Part shown: piece after piece, positions 54,082 to 62,732 of the stretch | How positions within the stretch are numbered: the stretch's first letter is position 1 | How the letters are laid out: every line of letters starts with the position of its first letter | Source of the DNA: Methylobacterium aerolatum | GTDB lineage: Bacteria > Pseudomonadota > Alphaproteobacteria > Rhizobiales > Beijerinckiaceae | Length of the DNA stretch: 64,000 bases | NCBI RefSeq assembly: GCF_022179085.1 | Contig: NZ_BPQE01000017.1 | Coordinates: 1 to 64,000 of the forward strand | Direction of reading: 5' to 3' | Notes under the pieces: generated by a model | The model's database searches: none | Seen by the model: the letters and a program-made list of their open reading frames with translations, nothing else | Told to the model about the DNA's origin: nothing | Program-made: the position numbers and the translations under genes

Positions 54082-54174
54082 CGTCCGTGCGAGCGGAGCG
54101 AAGCCATCCAGGGATGGGAGGCGCCTCGGGCCGCGGCGCCGTCCCGGATCGCTTCGCTTCGCTCGGGGCGACGG
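54082..54174. repeat. dispersed palindromic repeat between sciP and fliF
   Basis: Copy with arms CCGTCCGTGCGAGCGGAGCGA...CATCCAGGG and CCCGGATCGCTTCGCTTCGC...GGCGACGG, directly after the sciP stop. It may stop sciP transcription and leave fliF under its own promoter. Confidence 0.75.
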
Positions 54175-54182
54175 GGACGGCG

Positions 54183-54458
54183 TCAGTGCCGGTAGTGCTG
54201 GATCCGCGTCGTCCGCAGGCCGGCGAGGCCGTGCTGGTCGATAGAGAACTGCCAGCTGAGGAATTCCTCGGTGGTCAGGGTGTAGCGCTTGCACGCCTCT
54301 TCCAGGCTGAGAAGGCCGCCGCGCACGGCCGCCACGACTTCCGCCTTGCGCCGGATGACCCAGCGCCGGGTGGTCGGCGGCGGCAGGTCCGCGATCGTCA
54401 GGGGACTGCCGTCGGGCCCGATCACATACTTGACTCTCGGGCGGTGGGGTTCGGTCAT
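54183..54458 (-). CDS. sciP: CtrA inhibitor SciP
   Basis: Small DNA- and CtrA-binding protein of 91 residues that represses CtrA-activated genes during the cell cycle. The sequence PRVKYVIGPDGSPLTIADLP, RWVIRRKAEVVAAVRGGLLSLEEACKRYTLTTEEFLSWQ and HGLAGLRTTRIQ is nearly identical to Caulobacter SciP (DUF1153) with its helix-turn-helix. The ATG at 54458 fits. It lies inside the flagellar gene block, between flgD and fliF. A 6-bp dyad precedes the gene. Confidence 0.95.
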   Translation of the reverse strand: MTEPHRPRVKYVIGPDGSPLTIADLPPPTTRRWVIRRKAEVVAAVRGGLLSLEEACKRYTLTTEEFLSWQFSIDQHGLAGLRTTRIQHYRH

Positions 54459-54471
54459 GATACGCTCTACA

Positions 54472-54489
54472 CTCGACTAACCCGTCGAG
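54472..54489. promoter_or_regulatory. dyad CTCGAC-N6-GTCGAG before sciP
   Basis: A perfect 6-bp inverted repeat with a TAACCC spacer lies 14-31 bases before the sciP ATG. It is well placed to be an operator or a leader hairpin for sciP. The binding factor is unknown. Confidence 0.4.
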
Positions 54490-54549
54490 GATGGAAGCTA
54501 CTTGCGCCCGCCTAAAAGATGGTGAAGCCGAACCGTCGAATGTGATTCG

Positions 54550-55236
54550 TTACGAACCACTTGTGGACAACCCTATCTGCTGGACGCTGGAGAGGGGCAC
54601 CCGCTGGGAGCCCACGAGAAGCACCGGCGTGCCGCCCGAGAGGTCGACCTCGCTCACCAGCCCGGTCACGCTCGTGTCGACGGCGACGCTCGACCCCGTG
54701 GCGTCCGTGGCCGCCACCTTGATGGAGTAGGTGCCGGCCGGCGCGTTGAGCCCGGCCGAGGTCTTGCCGTTCCAGGTGAAGGCTTGGCTCCCTGCCGCCA
54801 GGGTCGTGGTCTGCGAGGCGACCACGTTGCCCTTCGAATCGCTGATCGTGACCACCGCCTTCGCCGCCGCGCGGGCGGGATCGAGGGTCCAGGTCGCCGA
54901 CCCGTCGGCGAGCTGCGTCGAGGCGCCGTCGGTGGTGATGGTCTTGCCGATGTAGCTCGTGGCGGAGGCGGTGCTCGCCGCCTGCGAGGCGCTGAGGATC
55001 GTGTCGAGGCGGTCGTTGGTCTTCAACTGCTGCTCGACGCCGGCGAACTGCACCAGCTGCTGGGTGAACTGGTTGGTGTCCATCGGGTCGAGGGGGTTCT
55101 GGTTCTTCAACTGCGTGGTGAGCAGCGTCAGGAACTGGTTGAAGTTGTTCGCGAGGCCGGAGGCGCTCGAGGCCGTGCCCGTCTGCGTGGACGAGGAGGC
55201 GGAACTGGTTACGAGACTCGAGATGCCTGCGGTCAT
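54550..55236 (-). CDS. flgD: flagellar hook assembly protein FlgD
   Basis: Hook-capping protein of 228 residues, secreted through the flagellar export gate. The N-terminal block FNQFLTLLTTQLKNQNPLDPMDTNQFTQQLVQFAGVEQQLKTN is the FlgD signature; FlgD-Ig and tudor-like beta domains follow, with FTWNGKTSAGLNAPAGTYSIKVAA. It is 45 bases after fliK on the same strand, a usual arrangement. Confidence 0.95.
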   Translation of the reverse strand: MTAGISSLVTSSASSSTQTGTASSASGLANNFNQFLTLLTTQLKNQNPLDPMDTNQFTQQLVQFAGVEQQLKTNDRLDTILSASQAASTASATSYIGKTITTDGASTQLADGSATWTLDPARAAAKAVVTISDSKGNVVASQTTTLAAGSQAFTWNGKTSAGLNAPAGTYSIKVAATDATGSSVAVDTSVTGLVSEVDLSGGTPVLLVGSQRVPLSSVQQIGLSTSGS

Positions 55237-55281
55237 GGGTGTCGTCTCCTGAAGGCGTGGGGCGGGGCCGGAGGCTCCGGG

Positions 55282-56898
55282 TCAGATTCGGATGTCGAGG
55301 CCGCCGTAGCCGCGCAGCCTCTGGGTGGGGATCGGATCCTGGACGGCCTCCATCCGGTCCGTGGACCAGGGCGAGCCGGCGCCCGGCTCGCCGCCGGCGC
55401 CGCCGCCACGGCCGCCCGCCTGCTGGCCGCCGTCGCCGCGCAGGGACAGGTTGATGCCGCTTGCGCCCGGATCGAGCCCCGCCTGGGCGAGGGCCTGCTG
55501 CAACTGGCCCGCGTCGCGCTGGAGCAGGGCCAGGGTGTCGGGCCGGTCCACCGTGAGATGGGTCGCCACCGTGCCCTTGGCCTTGTCGATGGCGAGCTTG
55601 ACCTCGATCCGGCCGAGTTCCGCCGGATCGAGGCGGATCTGGAACTCGCTGGATCCGGCGAGGGCCCGCAGGCCGATCGTCATCGGCACCTGCCCGAGGG
55701 GGATCGGCGGCGCGGCGGGGCCGGTCGCGGGGGCGGCGGTCGCCGCCTGCGCGGCCGTCGCGGCAGCGGTCCCGGCGGCGGGTGTCGTGGCGGCGGGGGT
55801 GGGCGAGGGCGCGCCCGCACCGCCGCCCGTGGGCGCGGCGAGGCCCGGATCGGCGGCGGTCAGGGCAGAGAGGAACCACTTCGCCGGGCCGGAACCGCCG
55901 GTCCCGGCCGTGCCGTCGGCCTTCGTGCCGGTGGCCTGCGTGCCGTCGGTTTCCGCCTTATCCTGGGTCTCCGCGACGGGGACCGCCGCGCCCCTTCCGC
56001 CGCCTTGCCCCGTCGATCCGACGGCCTGCGGGCCACCCGCCGGGGCCGCGCCCGGCCCGGCTTCCCCGGCGACGGGCGTCGGCGCGGCGGGCGGGGGCGG
56101 GGGAACGGGGGCCGCCACCGGAACGAGCGCCGTCTGGCCCGCCTCCATCGTCTTCGCCTCGCCGGTCCCGGTCTCGTCGGCCTTGACCGTGTCGCGCTCG
56201 GCGGAGTCGGCCTTGCCGGAGGAGGGCGCGCCGGGCCCACTCGGTCCGGCCACGGTCTGCGCATCGGCTGCCTGTGCGTCCCCGGCCGCGGCGGCTGTGC
56301 CGGCGCCCGGCCCGCCCGGGCCCGCTTCCCTCGGCGCGACGCGATCCTGCCCGCCCTTCTCCTGGCTACTCCCGGCGGCGCCGGTCCGGGCGTCCGCGCC
56401 CGTGGAGGCCGTGTCCTGGCTCGCCTGCGCTCCCGTCTTGGTGGGATCGGTCTTGGCGGGATCGGGCTTGGCGGGATCGGTCCTGGTGGAATCGGTCTCG
56501 GCAGCATCGGTCTTGGCGGGCGCGGTACCGCCATCGGCACGGGCGTCCTCGCGGGCCGCCGTGCCGGCGCGGTCGTCGGCCTTTCTCTCCGGCCGCTCGG
56601 GCCTTTCGCGGGATGTGCGCACGGCCGTGGTGCGGTCACGGGCGTCGTCGCGGCGGGCGGCGGTCGCGCTCGCCCGCTGCTCCGTGGCCCTCTGGTCCAT
56701 CGCCCGCTGCTCCGCCCGCTGATCGGCGACCGGGCGCCTATCGGCGGCGGCCGCGGGCGGGGGCCGGGTGTCCTTCGCCTGGGACAGCATGGCGTCGAAG
56801 CGCGGCCGCGCCGCAACGGTCCCGCGCGGCGCATCCGCCAGCAGGCTGCGCGCGCTCCACGCCGCCGTCTTCACCTGATCCGTGCCGCCGAAAGCCAT
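55282..56898 (-). CDS. fliK: flagellar hook-length control protein FliK
   Basis: 538 residues, mostly Ala/Pro/Gly/Asp-rich with low complexity, ending in the conserved Flg_hook domain: FQIRLDPAELGRIEVKLAIDKAKGTVATHLTVDRPDTLALLQRDAGQLQQALAQAGLD. The central region is a flexible ruler and contains a six-copy 15-bp tandem repeat (DPAKTDPAK-type). The ATG at 56898 is chosen; an AT-rich stretch (56944-56990) just upstream is a likely promoter. Confidence 0.88.
   Translation of the reverse strand: MAFGGTDQVKTAAWSARSLLADAPRGTVAARPRFDAMLSQAKDTRPPPAAAADRRPVADQRAEQRAMDQRATEQRASATAARRDDARDRTTAVRTSRERPERPERKADDRAGTAAREDARADGGTAPAKTDAAETDSTRTDPAKPDPAKTDPTKTGAQASQDTASTGADARTGAAGSSQEKGGQDRVAPREAGPGGPGAGTAAAAGDAQAADAQTVAGPSGPGAPSSGKADSAERDTVKADETGTGEAKTMEAGQTALVPVAAPVPPPPPAAPTPVAGEAGPGAAPAGGPQAVGSTGQGGGRGAAVPVAETQDKAETDGTQATGTKADGTAGTGGSGPAKWFLSALTAADPGLAAPTGGGAGAPSPTPAATTPAAGTAAATAAQAATAAPATGPAAPPIPLGQVPMTIGLRALAGSSEFQIRLDPAELGRIEVKLAIDKAKGTVATHLTVDRPDTLALLQRDAGQLQQALAQAGLDPGASGINLSLRGDGGQQAGGRGGGAGGEPGAGSPWSTDRMEAVQDPIPTQRLRGYGGLDIRI
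56435..56520. repeat. 15-bp tandem repeat inside fliK
   Basis: Six imperfect copies of GTCTTGGCGGGATCG (plus strand) keep the fliK frame and encode a five-residue unit TDPAK on the minus strand. Copy-number change would alter protein length without a frameshift. Confidence 0.8.
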
Positions 56899-57152
56899 GC
56901 GAGCGCTCCTCGGCTTCGAGGGGAGCAAGGGACAAGCCACGGCGGAGCATGAATCAAGTATATGTAAGTAAATGTGTTTTTCGCTCGTAGGCTGCGGTCG
57001 CGGGGATCGCGGCGGGCGGATCCTGCCGTGCCCCCGGCAGGATCTGCCGGGTGACGGTTTCCACTGCGGCCCGCAACCGCTATAGACAGGCGCGCCGGTC
57101 CCGGCGGCCCCGATCCCGGTCGCTTGGCCCAGGCCGCCCGACGCTGCCCGCG

Positions 57153-58304
57153 ATGAACGCCCTCGACCTTCCGAACCCTCCCCACCAGACGCGCGTCGTC
57201 GTCGCCATGTCCGGCGGCGTCGATTCCAGCGTGGTCGCCGGCCTCCTGAAGCGCCAGGGGTTCGACGTGGTCGGCGTGACCCTGCAGCTCTACGATCACG
57301 GCGCGGCGACGCACCGCCGGGGCGCCTGCTGCGCCGGCCAGGACATCAACGACGCCCGCGCCGCCGCCGACCACCTCGGCATCCCCCATTACGTCCTCGA
57401 CTACGAGGACCGGTTCCGCGACGCGGTGATCGACAAGTTCGCCGAGAGCTACCTCGCGGGGGAGACCCCGATTCCCTGCGTCGAGTGCAATCGCACGGTG
57501 AAGTTCCGGGATCTCCTCGGCCTCGCCAGGGAACTCGGCGCCGACGCGCTCGCCACCGGGCACTACGTCGCCAGCCGCCCGCTTCCCGGCGGTGGCCGCG
57601 CCCTGCACCGGGCGAAGGACCCCGCCCGCGACCAGAGCTACTTCCTGTACGCGACGACCCCGGAGCAGCTCGCCTTCCTGCGCTTCCCCCTCGGCGAAAT
57701 GGGCAAGGACGAGACGCGGGCGCTGGCCCGCGACCTCGGCCTCGCCATCTCCGAGAAGCCGGACAGCCAGGACATCTGCTTCGTGCCGCAGGGCCGCTAC
57801 AGCGACGTGATCGCGCGGCTCCGCCCGGATGCCGCGAGGCCGGGGGAGATCGTGGACCTCGCGGGCCGGTCCCTGGGCCGCCACGAGGGGATCCTGCACT
57901 ACACGGTCGGCCAGCGCCGGGGCCTCGGTCTGTCGGGCCGCGAGCCGCTCTACGTGGTGCGGCTCGAACCCGCCACCGCCCGGGTGGTCGTGGGTCCCCG
58001 CTCCGCCCTCGCCACGAGCCGGATCCGCCTCGACGGGTTGAACTGGCTCGGCGACGGCGCGCGCGGGGCCGTCCGCGACCTCCCGGTGGCGGTGCGCGTG
58101 CGCTCCACCCGCCCGCCGCGTCCGGCCCTGCTCACCCTCGACGCCGACGGCGCGGAGGTGGTCCTCGCAGAGGCTGAGGATGGTGTGTCCCCTGGTCAGG
58201 CCTGCGTCATCTACGAGGACGACGACCCCCGGTCGCGGGTGCTCGGCGGCGGCACCATCCGGCGCATCGACGCGTTGTCGGCCCGGCCCCCCGAAGCCGC
58301 CTAG
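57153..58304 (+). CDS. mnmA: tRNA-specific 2-thiouridylase MnmA
   Basis: Adds sulfur to U34 of tRNAs for Lys, Glu and Gln, 383 residues, cytoplasmic. PP-loop SGGVDS is at 20-25; Cys109 in PCVECNR and Cys209 in SQDICF are the catalytic and sulfur-carrying pair; DQSYFLY and [12 protein letters not shown] are conserved. The ATG at 57153 is about 250 bases from the divergent fliK gene. It may lead the transcript that includes the methyltransferase and TVP38 genes. Confidence 0.96.
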   Translation: MNALDLPNPPHQTRVVVAMSGGVDSSVVAGLLKRQGFDVVGVTLQLYDHGAATHRRGACCAGQDINDARAAADHLGIPHYVLDYEDRFRDAVIDKFAESYLAGETPIPCVECNRTVKFRDLLGLARELGADALATGHYVASRPLPGGGRALHRAKDPARDQSYFLYATTPEQLAFLRFPLGEMGKDETRALARDLGLAISEKPDSQDICFVPQGRYSDVIARLRPDAARPGEIVDLAGRSLGRHEGILHYTVGQRRGLGLSGREPLYVVRLEPATARVVVGPRSALATSRIRLDGLNWLGDGARGAVRDLPVAVRVRSTRPPRPALLTLDADGAEVVLAEAEDGVSPGQACVIYEDDDPRSRVLGGGTIRRIDALSARPPEAA

Positions 58305-58339
58305 CGTTCGCGTGTTCCTTCGCGTTCGCGTGTTCCTTG
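58304..58339. repeat. 18-bp direct repeat after mnmA
   Basis: Two adjacent copies of GCGTTCGCGTGTTCCTTC (the second ends in G) start on the last base of the mnmA stop codon. Nothing else marks the 129-base gap before the next gene. Confidence 0.75.
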
Positions 58340-58433
58340 CCGCGCGGGGCGGCCTAGGTAAGCTGGGTGCCGCGCAAGGCGTGCGGCCCGAGCATCGAAC
58401 TCCCTTCCCCCCTTCCAGGACCATCCCACAGCC

Positions 58434-59087
58434 ATGTTGAGTGAGCCGCAGGTGGCCGGGCCGAGCACGGCCCTGATGCGCAAGGCCTATGCCCGCTGGG
58501 CCCCCGTCTACGACGTGGTCTACGACAAGCTCACCGAGCCCGCCGCGCGGGCGGCGGTGGAGGCGGCCTCGGTCCACGGACCGCGCATCCTAGAGGCCGG
58601 CGTCGGCACCGGGCTGGCGCTGGGCTACTACCCCAAGGGCAGCTTCGTCTGCGGGGTCGACCTGTCCGAGGACATGCTGAAGCGCGCCCGCGGCAAGGTT
58701 CACCGCAAGGGCCTGTCGCACGTGCGCGGCCTGCAGGTGATGGACGTCTGTCACCTCGGCTATGCCGATGCGAGCTTCGACGCGGTGGTGGCGCAGTTCC
58801 TCATCACCCTCGTGCCGGACCCTGAGGCGGCACTCTCCGAGTTCCTGCGGGTGGTGCGGCCGGGCGGCGGCATCGTGCTCGCCAACCATTTCGGGCAGGA
58901 TTCGGGGCCGCTGGCCAAGGTGGAGGAGGTGGTCGCGCCCCTCTGTACCAAGATCGGCTGGTCCTCGGACTTCAAGGCCGCGCGGATCGAGGCCTGGGCC
59001 CGGCGTAACGGCGTCGAGGTCCAGGGGCTGAAGCCGACCTTCCCCGGCGGCTTCTTCAAGATCCTGCGGATGCGCAAGGCCGGGTGA
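58434..59087 (+). CDS. phosphatidylethanolamine N-methyltransferase, Rhodobacter-type Pmt
   Basis: UbiE-like SAM methyltransferase of 217 residues. It has YARWAPVYDVVYDKL at the N-terminus, motif I ILEAGVGTGLAL (52-63), GVDLSEDMLKRARGK, and the C-terminal NGVEVQGLKPTFPGGFFKILRM, which match the Rhodobacter sphaeroides PmtA group. The expected product is phosphatidylcholine or its mono- and dimethyl precursors. A TVP38 gene follows with a four-base overlap. Together with the gene at 10965 this gives two unrelated Pmt types in one genome. Confidence 0.85.
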   Translation: MLSEPQVAGPSTALMRKAYARWAPVYDVVYDKLTEPAARAAVEAASVHGPRILEAGVGTGLALGYYPKGSFVCGVDLSEDMLKRARGKVHRKGLSHVRGLQVMDVCHLGYADASFDAVVAQFLITLVPDPEAALSEFLRVVRPGGGIVLANHFGQDSGPLAKVEEVVAPLCTKIGWSSDFKAARIEAWARRNGVEVQGLKPTFPGGFFKILRMRKAG

Positions 59088-59872
59088 GCGCGGCGGCGCC
59101 CCCGGAGAGCCGGTGGCGGCGCGTCCGGCGCTGGCTGCCCTTCCTCCTCCTGGCCACGATTACCGTGGCGGCCTTCGCCTCGGGGGCGGCGCACCTGTTC
59201 AGCATGGAGCGGCTCCTCGCCTCCCGGGCGTGGCTGCGCGCCTTCGTGGAGGAGGGCATGCTCCGGGCGATGGCGGCGGCCTTCCTCGTCTACCTCGCGG
59301 CGGTGATCGTCTCGCTGCCGGCGACCCTCATTCTGACGATGATCTGCGGCTTCCTGTTCGGCGTCGTGCCGGGGGCGCTGCTCGCCGTCTGCGCGGCGAC
59401 GACGGGGGGCGCGCTGGTTTTCTCCGTGGGCCGTGGGCCGGGGGCGGACTTGGTCCGGCGCTTCGGGGGCGCACGGCTCGACCGGTTCGCCGCCGCCCTC
59501 CGGCGGAACGCCTTCGGCGTCATCGCGACCTTCCGGGTGGTGCCGCTGTTTCCCTTCGCGGTGACGAACCTCGTCCCGGCCGCCTGCGGCGTTCGCCTGC
59601 GGACCTTCGTGGCCGCCACCTTCCTCGGTCTCCTGCCGGGGGCCCTTGTCTACGCGACCGCCGGCGCCGGACTGGAGGACGTGGTCGCCGCCCACGAGGC
59701 GGCCCGCGCCGTCTGCGAGGCGGACGGCGGGGCCGCGTGCAGCCGCGCCCTCTCGCCCTCCGCCCTCCTCACGCCGAAGGCGCTCGCCGCCCTCGGGGCG
59801 CTCGGAGCCTTCGCGGTCCTCAGCCTCGCCCTCGGGCGCCGCCTGCGCCGGGATGCACCGGGGGTGGATTGA
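59084..59872 (+). CDS. TVP38/TMEM64 family (DedA-related) membrane protein
   Basis: 262 residues with about six hydrophobic segments. The SNARE-associated core is present: LPATLILTMICGFLFGVVPGALLAVCAATTGGALVFSVGRG and VIATFRVVPLFPFAVTNLVPAACGVRLRTFVAATFLGLLPGALVY, with the re-entrant loop arginine. The start is a GTG at 59084 overlapping the methyltransferase stop (GTGA). Homologues move lipids across membranes, which fits its coupling to a phospholipid methyltransferase. Confidence 0.88.
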   Translation: MSAAAPPESRWRRVRRWLPFLLLATITVAAFASGAAHLFSMERLLASRAWLRAFVEEGMLRAMAAAFLVYLAAVIVSLPATLILTMICGFLFGVVPGALLAVCAATTGGALVFSVGRGPGADLVRRFGGARLDRFAAALRRNAFGVIATFRVVPLFPFAVTNLVPAACGVRLRTFVAATFLGLLPGALVYATAGAGLEDVVAAHEAARAVCEADGGAACSRALSPSALLTPKALAALGALGAFAVLSLALGRRLRRDAPGVD

Positions 59873-60020
59873 TCGCCGGGTGCCGTCCACGACCCTCGAC
59901 GCTGCCTATCCCCTTGGGCTATCGACCGGGGTTATGCCGACGGCACCGGGCCAACCCGCCCCGCGTGCGGGCTGAAGCCAGCCGAGGCGGTGCCGGAGTT
60001 GGAGGGGGAGAGCGAGTCGG

Positions 60021-61472
60021 GTGAGCGTCGTGACCGACAGGACGGTCGGAGTGGTTCGCGGGGCGCCGGACACGGCTGCGCGGACGGCCGCGCCCCGGCT
60101 CCGGGGTCTCGGCCTGTCCGGGCGGCTGTTCCTCGTCACGGTCGCCTTCGTGGTGGTGGCGGAGGTGCTGACCTTCGTGCCCGCGGTCGCGAACTACCGC
60201 CTCGAATGGATGGACGACCGCCTGGCTGCCGCACAGGTGGCCGCCCTCGTCCTCGACGGCCGCAGCGTCGAGCCCGTCTCGGAGGCTCTGGAGAGCCGCC
60301 TGCTCGCGGGGGTGAACGCCAGGGCCATCGCCGTGCGCGGCAACGGCGTGCAGCGCCTCCTGGCGATCGAGCCCACGCCCGAGGCCGTGGCCGACACCGT
60401 GGACCTCGCCCAGACCAGCACGTGGAACGCCCTGCGGGGCGCGTGGCGCACCCTGGTGGCGCCGGTCTCGGAGCCGATCCGCGTCACCGGCCGGGGCAAG
60501 GCGGGATTCTCGCAGGTCGAGATCCTCCTCGACGAGGCACCCCTGCGCACGGCGATGATCGACTATGCCCTGCGGCTCGCCGTCTCCTCGCTGATCATCG
60601 CCGCCGTCGCGGCCGGGCTGGTCTTCGTGGTGCTGCAGGTGCTGATCGTGCGGCCGGTCCGGCGGCTCGCCACCAACGTCACCGCCTTCGCGGACGCGCC
60701 TGAGGATGCCGGGCGGATCATCACGCCCACGGGCCGCACCGACGAGATCGGGCAGGCGGAGGAGGCGCTGGCGCGGATGCAGCGGGCGCTCGCCGACCAG
60801 CTCCGGCAGAAGCGGCGCCTCGCCGAACTCGGCCTCGCCGTCAGCAAGATCAGCCACGAGTTGCGCAACCTCCTCACGGGCGCGCAACTGCTCGGCGACA
60901 GGCTGGAGGCCACCGCCGACCCCTCGGTGCAGCGCATCGCGCCGCTCCTCGTCGGCACCCTGGCGCGGGCGATCCGCTTCTGCGAGGGCACGCTGGCCTA
61001 TGGCCGGGCGACGGAGCCGGAGCCCGCCCTCGCCCCGACGCCGCTGCAACCGGTCTTCACCGACCTCGCCGACACGGCGGCGCTGGCGAGCCATCCGGTG
61101 CGGGTCGAGACGGAGGCGAGGGGGTTGTCGGTCCTCGCCGACGGCGAGCAGCTGTCGAGGGCGCTCGCCAACCTCGTGCGCAACGCCGTCCAGGCCCTCG
61201 ACGGGGCGCAGGTGCCCGAGGGCGTGGTGCAGGTGAGCGCGCGGGCGGGGCCGGAGGAGAAGGTGACGATCCTCGTCTCCGACAACGGCCCCGGCCTGCC
61301 GCCGCGGGCACGGGACAACCTGTTCTCGCCCTTCCAGGGCTCGGGCAAGGCGGGCGGCACGGGCCTCGGCCTGCCGATCGCGGCGGAACTCGTTCAGATG
61401 AACGGCGGGACCCTCACCCTCGACGAGACGGCCATCGGCACCCGCTTCCGCATCGTGCTGCCGGCGGCGTAG
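60021..61472 (+). CDS. sensor histidine kinase
   Basis: 483 residues. Two membrane helices (about 34-55 and 186-210) border a periplasmic sensor region of 130 residues. A HAMP-like linker follows (about 210-262), then the dimerisation/phosphoacceptor SKISHELRNLLTG with His279 and the ATPase domain: NLVRNAVQAL (N box), SDNGPGLPP (G1) and KAGGTGLGLPIA (G2). No response regulator is encoded beside it, so it is an orphan kinase. The start is a GTG at 60021. The signal sensed is unknown. Confidence 0.92.
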   Translation: MSVVTDRTVGVVRGAPDTAARTAAPRLRGLGLSGRLFLVTVAFVVVAEVLTFVPAVANYRLEWMDDRLAAAQVAALVLDGRSVEPVSEALESRLLAGVNARAIAVRGNGVQRLLAIEPTPEAVADTVDLAQTSTWNALRGAWRTLVAPVSEPIRVTGRGKAGFSQVEILLDEAPLRTAMIDYALRLAVSSLIIAAVAAGLVFVVLQVLIVRPVRRLATNVTAFADAPEDAGRIITPTGRTDEIGQAEEALARMQRALADQLRQKRRLAELGLAVSKISHELRNLLTGAQLLGDRLEATADPSVQRIAPLLVGTLARAIRFCEGTLAYGRATEPEPALAPTPLQPVFTDLADTAALASHPVRVETEARGLSVLADGEQLSRALANLVRNAVQALDGAQVPEGVVQVSARAGPEEKVTILVSDNGPGLPPRARDNLFSPFQGSGKAGGTGLGLPIAAELVQMNGGTLTLDETAIGTRFRIVLPAA

Positions 61473-61582
61473 GAGGTGTCCAAAGGACGCGTCCTTTGAC
61501 GGGCGCGGGGGGAGCCTTTGCAGGGACCCAGGGGCCTTGCTCCTGGACCCCACCAAAGGGCTCGCCCTTTGGGATCCCCGTC
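61473..61582. repeat. palindromic repeat between convergent genes (copy 2)
   Basis: The gap between the kinase gene and bioB is a chain of hairpins: CAAAGGAC-GC-GTCCTTTG (61481-61498), the CCAGGGGC/GCTCCTGG stem, and CCAAAGGGC-TC-GCCCTTTGG (61553-61572) followed by GATCCCC. It is the inverted counterpart of 1373-1478. Confidence 0.8.
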
Positions 61583-62584
61583 TTACTCTGCCGCCGCCAG
61601 GACCGGCTCGGCCACGGGCACGCCGAGTTCGGCCAGCAGGGCCACGTCCGCGTCCTCGGCGGGGTTGGCGGTGGTGAGCAGGCGGTCGCCGTAGAAGATC
61701 GAGTTCGCCCCGGCGAGGAAGCACAGGGTCTGCGCCTCGCGGCTCAGGGCCCGGCGGCCGGCGCTGAGGCGCACCCGCGAGCGGGGCATCACGATGCGGG
61801 CGGTGGCGCACATGCGCACCATCTCGAAGGGATCGACCGGCGCGGCCGCGTCGCCGAGCGGGGTGCCCGCGACGGGGGCCAGCGCGTTGATCGGCACGCT
61901 CTCCGGGTGGGGGGCGTGGTTGGCGAGGACGTGCAGCATCGCCGCCCGGTCGTGGATCTCCTCGCCGAGCCCGATGATGCCGCCGCAGCACACGCCGATG
62001 CCGGCCGCGCGCACCCGGTCCAGGGTCGCCAGCCGGTCCTCGTAGGTCCGGGTCGAGACGACCTTGTCGTAGTAGCCGGGGCCGGTATCGAGGTTGTGGT
62101 TGTAGGCGGTGAGCCCAGCCTCGGCGAGGCGCCCGGCCTGGCTGTCGGTGAGCATCCCGAGGGTGACGCAGGCCTCCATGCCGAGACTGCGCACGCCGCG
62201 CACCATGGAGAGCACGGCGTCGAATTCCGGCCCATCCTTCGGCTGGCGCCACGCGGCGCCCATGCAGAAGCGGGTAGCCCCGGCGGCCTTGGCGGCGGCG
62301 GCCTCGTTCAGCACGGTCTCCACCGGCATCAGCCGCTGGCGGGCGAGGCCGGTCTCCTTGTGATGGGCGGATTGCGAGCAGTAGCCGCAATCCTCCGGGC
62401 AGCCGCCGGTCTTGATCGACAGCAGGGAGGCCCGCTGGATGTCGGCGGGGTCGTTGTAGCGGCGGTGGATCGTCGCCGCGCGGAATACGAGGTCCATCAG
62501 CGGCCCGTCGTGGATCGCGCGGATCTCCTCGACGGTCCAGTCGTGGCGGATGTCGTCTCGGGGGGGCATGGCGGCGTCGCTCAT
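61583..62584 (-). CDS. bioB: biotin synthase
   Basis: Radical-SAM enzyme that inserts sulfur into dethiobiotin, 333 residues. The CxxxCxxC cluster motif CPEDCGYC is at 62-69 (Cys62, Cys66, Cys69); [57 protein letters not shown] and [34 protein letters not shown] are standard. Other bio genes are not adjacent. No BioR-type or other operator was recognised. The ATG at 62584 is clear. Confidence 0.97.
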   Translation of the reverse strand: MSDAAMPPRDDIRHDWTVEEIRAIHDGPLMDLVFRAATIHRRYNDPADIQRASLLSIKTGGCPEDCGYCSQSAHHKETGLARQRLMPVETVLNEAAAAKAAGATRFCMGAAWRQPKDGPEFDAVLSMVRGVRSLGMEACVTLGMLTDSQAGRLAEAGLTAYNHNLDTGPGYYDKVVSTRTYEDRLATLDRVRAAGIGVCCGGIIGLGEEIHDRAAMLHVLANHAPHPESVPINALAPVAGTPLGDAAAPVDPFEMVRMCATARIVMPRSRVRLSAGRRALSREAQTLCFLAGANSIFYGDRLLTTANPAEDADVALLAELGVPVAEPVLAAAE

Positions 62585-62632
62585 GGCTTTTCTTGCCGGG
62601 CTTGGCCGGAAAAAATCAAGCCCCGCCTCTCT

Positions 62633-62647
62633 GTCATTGCGAGCGGA
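62633..62647. repeat. single arm of dispersed repeat
   Basis: GTCATTGCGAGCGGA, one arm of the dispersed palindrome, lies between bioB and the FAH gene. A CTCAGGATGAG fragment of the other repeat family follows near 62688. Confidence 0.6.
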
Positions 62648-62732
62648 GGGCTTCACGGGCCGCCCGGACCTTGCCGGGCAGGCTCTCAGGATGAGGACGG
62701 TTGAGGGGAGGAAGGGCTTTGAAGCCCGTCCC

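Noticed and set aside
48802-56898. Sigma-54 promoters (TGGC-N8-TGC) for flgD, fliK or fliP
   Set aside because: None with correct spacing was found by eye close to these starts, although FlbD is encoded here.
61473-62732. A biotin-related operator or riboswitch around bioB
   Set aside because: The gap after bioB is a palindromic repeat shared with 1373-1478, and the region before it shows repeat arms but no recognised BioR or BirA site.
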